From Paenibacillus rhizosphaerae (GTDB lineage: Bacteria > Bacillota > Bacilli > Paenibacillales > Paenibacillaceae): a stretch of DNA of 64,000 nt. This document shows positions 63,653 to 64,000 of this stretch, one piece after another (the stretch's first letter is position 1; the number at the start of each line of letters is the position of its first letter). The translations under genes were made by a program, and so were the position numbers. A model generated the notes under the pieces. The model did no database searches, had not been told where the DNA came from, and was given only the letters and a program-made list of their open reading frames with translations. The stretch spans positions 558,001-622,000 of the forward strand of contig NZ_JACHXJ010000001.1 in assembly GCF_014192015.1 (NCBI RefSeq), written 5' to 3'.

Positions 63653-64000
63653 ATGAAGAAATTAAGCGTTCTCGGCTCTACCGGTTCGATCGGCACGCAG
63701 ACGCTGGATGTCGTGTCGAAGCATCCGGAGCATTTTCAAATCGAAGGGCTTGCGGCCGGGTCGAATGTGGAGCTGCTGCTCCGGCAGGTTCATCAGTTCA
63801 GACCGAAGAAGGTTTCGGTCGCAACCAAAGAACTGGCTGAACAGGTGAAGACGCAGATTTCGCCCGGTACGGAAATTTTCTATGGAAATGAAGGGCTGGT
63901 GGAGGTTGCAGCCGGCACGGACGCCGATACGGTGGTAACGGCTGTGGTAGGCAGCATGGGGCTGCATTCCACGCTGGCGGCGATCGAAGCTGGCAAGCAC
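63653..64000 (+). CDS. dxr: 1-deoxy-D-xylulose 5-phosphate reductoisomerase, N-terminal part
   Basis: The first 116 codons are present and the gene runs off the right edge. KKLSVLGSTGSIGTQTLDVV is the NADPH-binding Rossmann motif, followed by GLAAGSNVELLLRQ and VVTAVVGSMGLHSTLAAIEAGKH (the family has V-G-x-x-G-L-x-P/S-T-x-x-A-I-x-A-G-K). First committed step of the MEP isoprenoid pathway, logically next to uppS. Start ATG 63653 behind GAGAGAAGG. Confidence 0.96.
   Translation, partial: MKKLSVLGSTGSIGTQTLDVVSKHPEHFQIEGLAAGSNVELLLRQVHQFRPKKVSVATKELAEQVKTQISPGTEIFYGNEGLVEVAAGTDADTVVTAVVGSMGLHSTLAAIEAGKH

Overview
The window looks like chromosomal DNA of a Paenibacillus-like member of the Bacillales. 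It has moderately high GC, strong AGGAGG-type ribosome binding sites, frequent TTG and GTG starts, and the Bacillus gene backbone rplS - signal peptidase - rbgA - rnhB - ylqG - fhlX - ... - sucCD - dprA - topA - trmFO - hslVU - fla/che - sigD - rpsB - tsf - pyrH - frr - uppS - cdsA - dxr. Species cannot be read from the sequence. Almost all genes are on the + strand. The exceptions are an MFS transporter/HTH regulator pair (984-2906) and comM (14260-15852). Layout: (1) 1-2976 is accessory: the end of a GNAT acetyltransferase, a small DUF2007-like protein, and the minus-strand HTH regulator and MFS exporter with a palindromic operator. (2) 2977-6392: rplS with its own promoter and leader, signal peptidase I, RbgA, and a YitT-type membrane protein. 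(3) 6403-8719: a three-gene polar amino acid ABC transporter operon (binding protein, permease, ATPase) that is a pseudo-operon with a frameshift in every gene, followed by non-coding DNA with a degenerate ~19-bp tandem repeat. (4) 9371-12855: rnhB, a FliK-like protein (YlqG), an FlhB C-domain-only protein (FhlX) and YraN. (5) 12860-14260: a small AT-rich islet with two small membrane proteins, bracketed by the real comM 3' end and a divergent broken copy of it. (6) 14260-25918: comM, ohrR with an OhrR-type operator, sucCD, dprA, topA, trmFO, hslV and hslU. (7) 26380-56531: a continuous 34-gene flagellar/chemotaxis operon from flgB to sigD and fapA. (8) 56532-58782: a ~595-bp non-coding element with terminal inverted repeats and internal hairpins, then three small genes (a conserved unknown, a SwrB/DUF6115-like membrane coiled-coil protein and an MltG-like LysM-fold membrane protein). 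(9) 58835-64000: rpsB, tsf, pyrH, frr, uppS, cdsA and the start of dxr. The large operon encodes the rod/hook/MS-ring/C-ring parts, the complete type III export gate (FliOPQR, FlhAB) with its ATPase complex (FliHIJ), the placement GTPases FlhF/FlhG, the Bacillus-type chemotaxis set (CheA, CheW, CheB, CheC, CheD, CheY, FliY), and the late flagellar sigma factor. I saw no CRISPR array, tRNA, rRNA, phage module or intact transposase. No unmistakably new defence or biosynthetic system is visible. The most unusual items are the FliK/FlhB-like pair YlqG-FhlX set apart from the fla operon, the comM-flanked islet, the inverted-repeat element at 56544-57138, and the uncharacterised conserved genes between fapA and rpsB.
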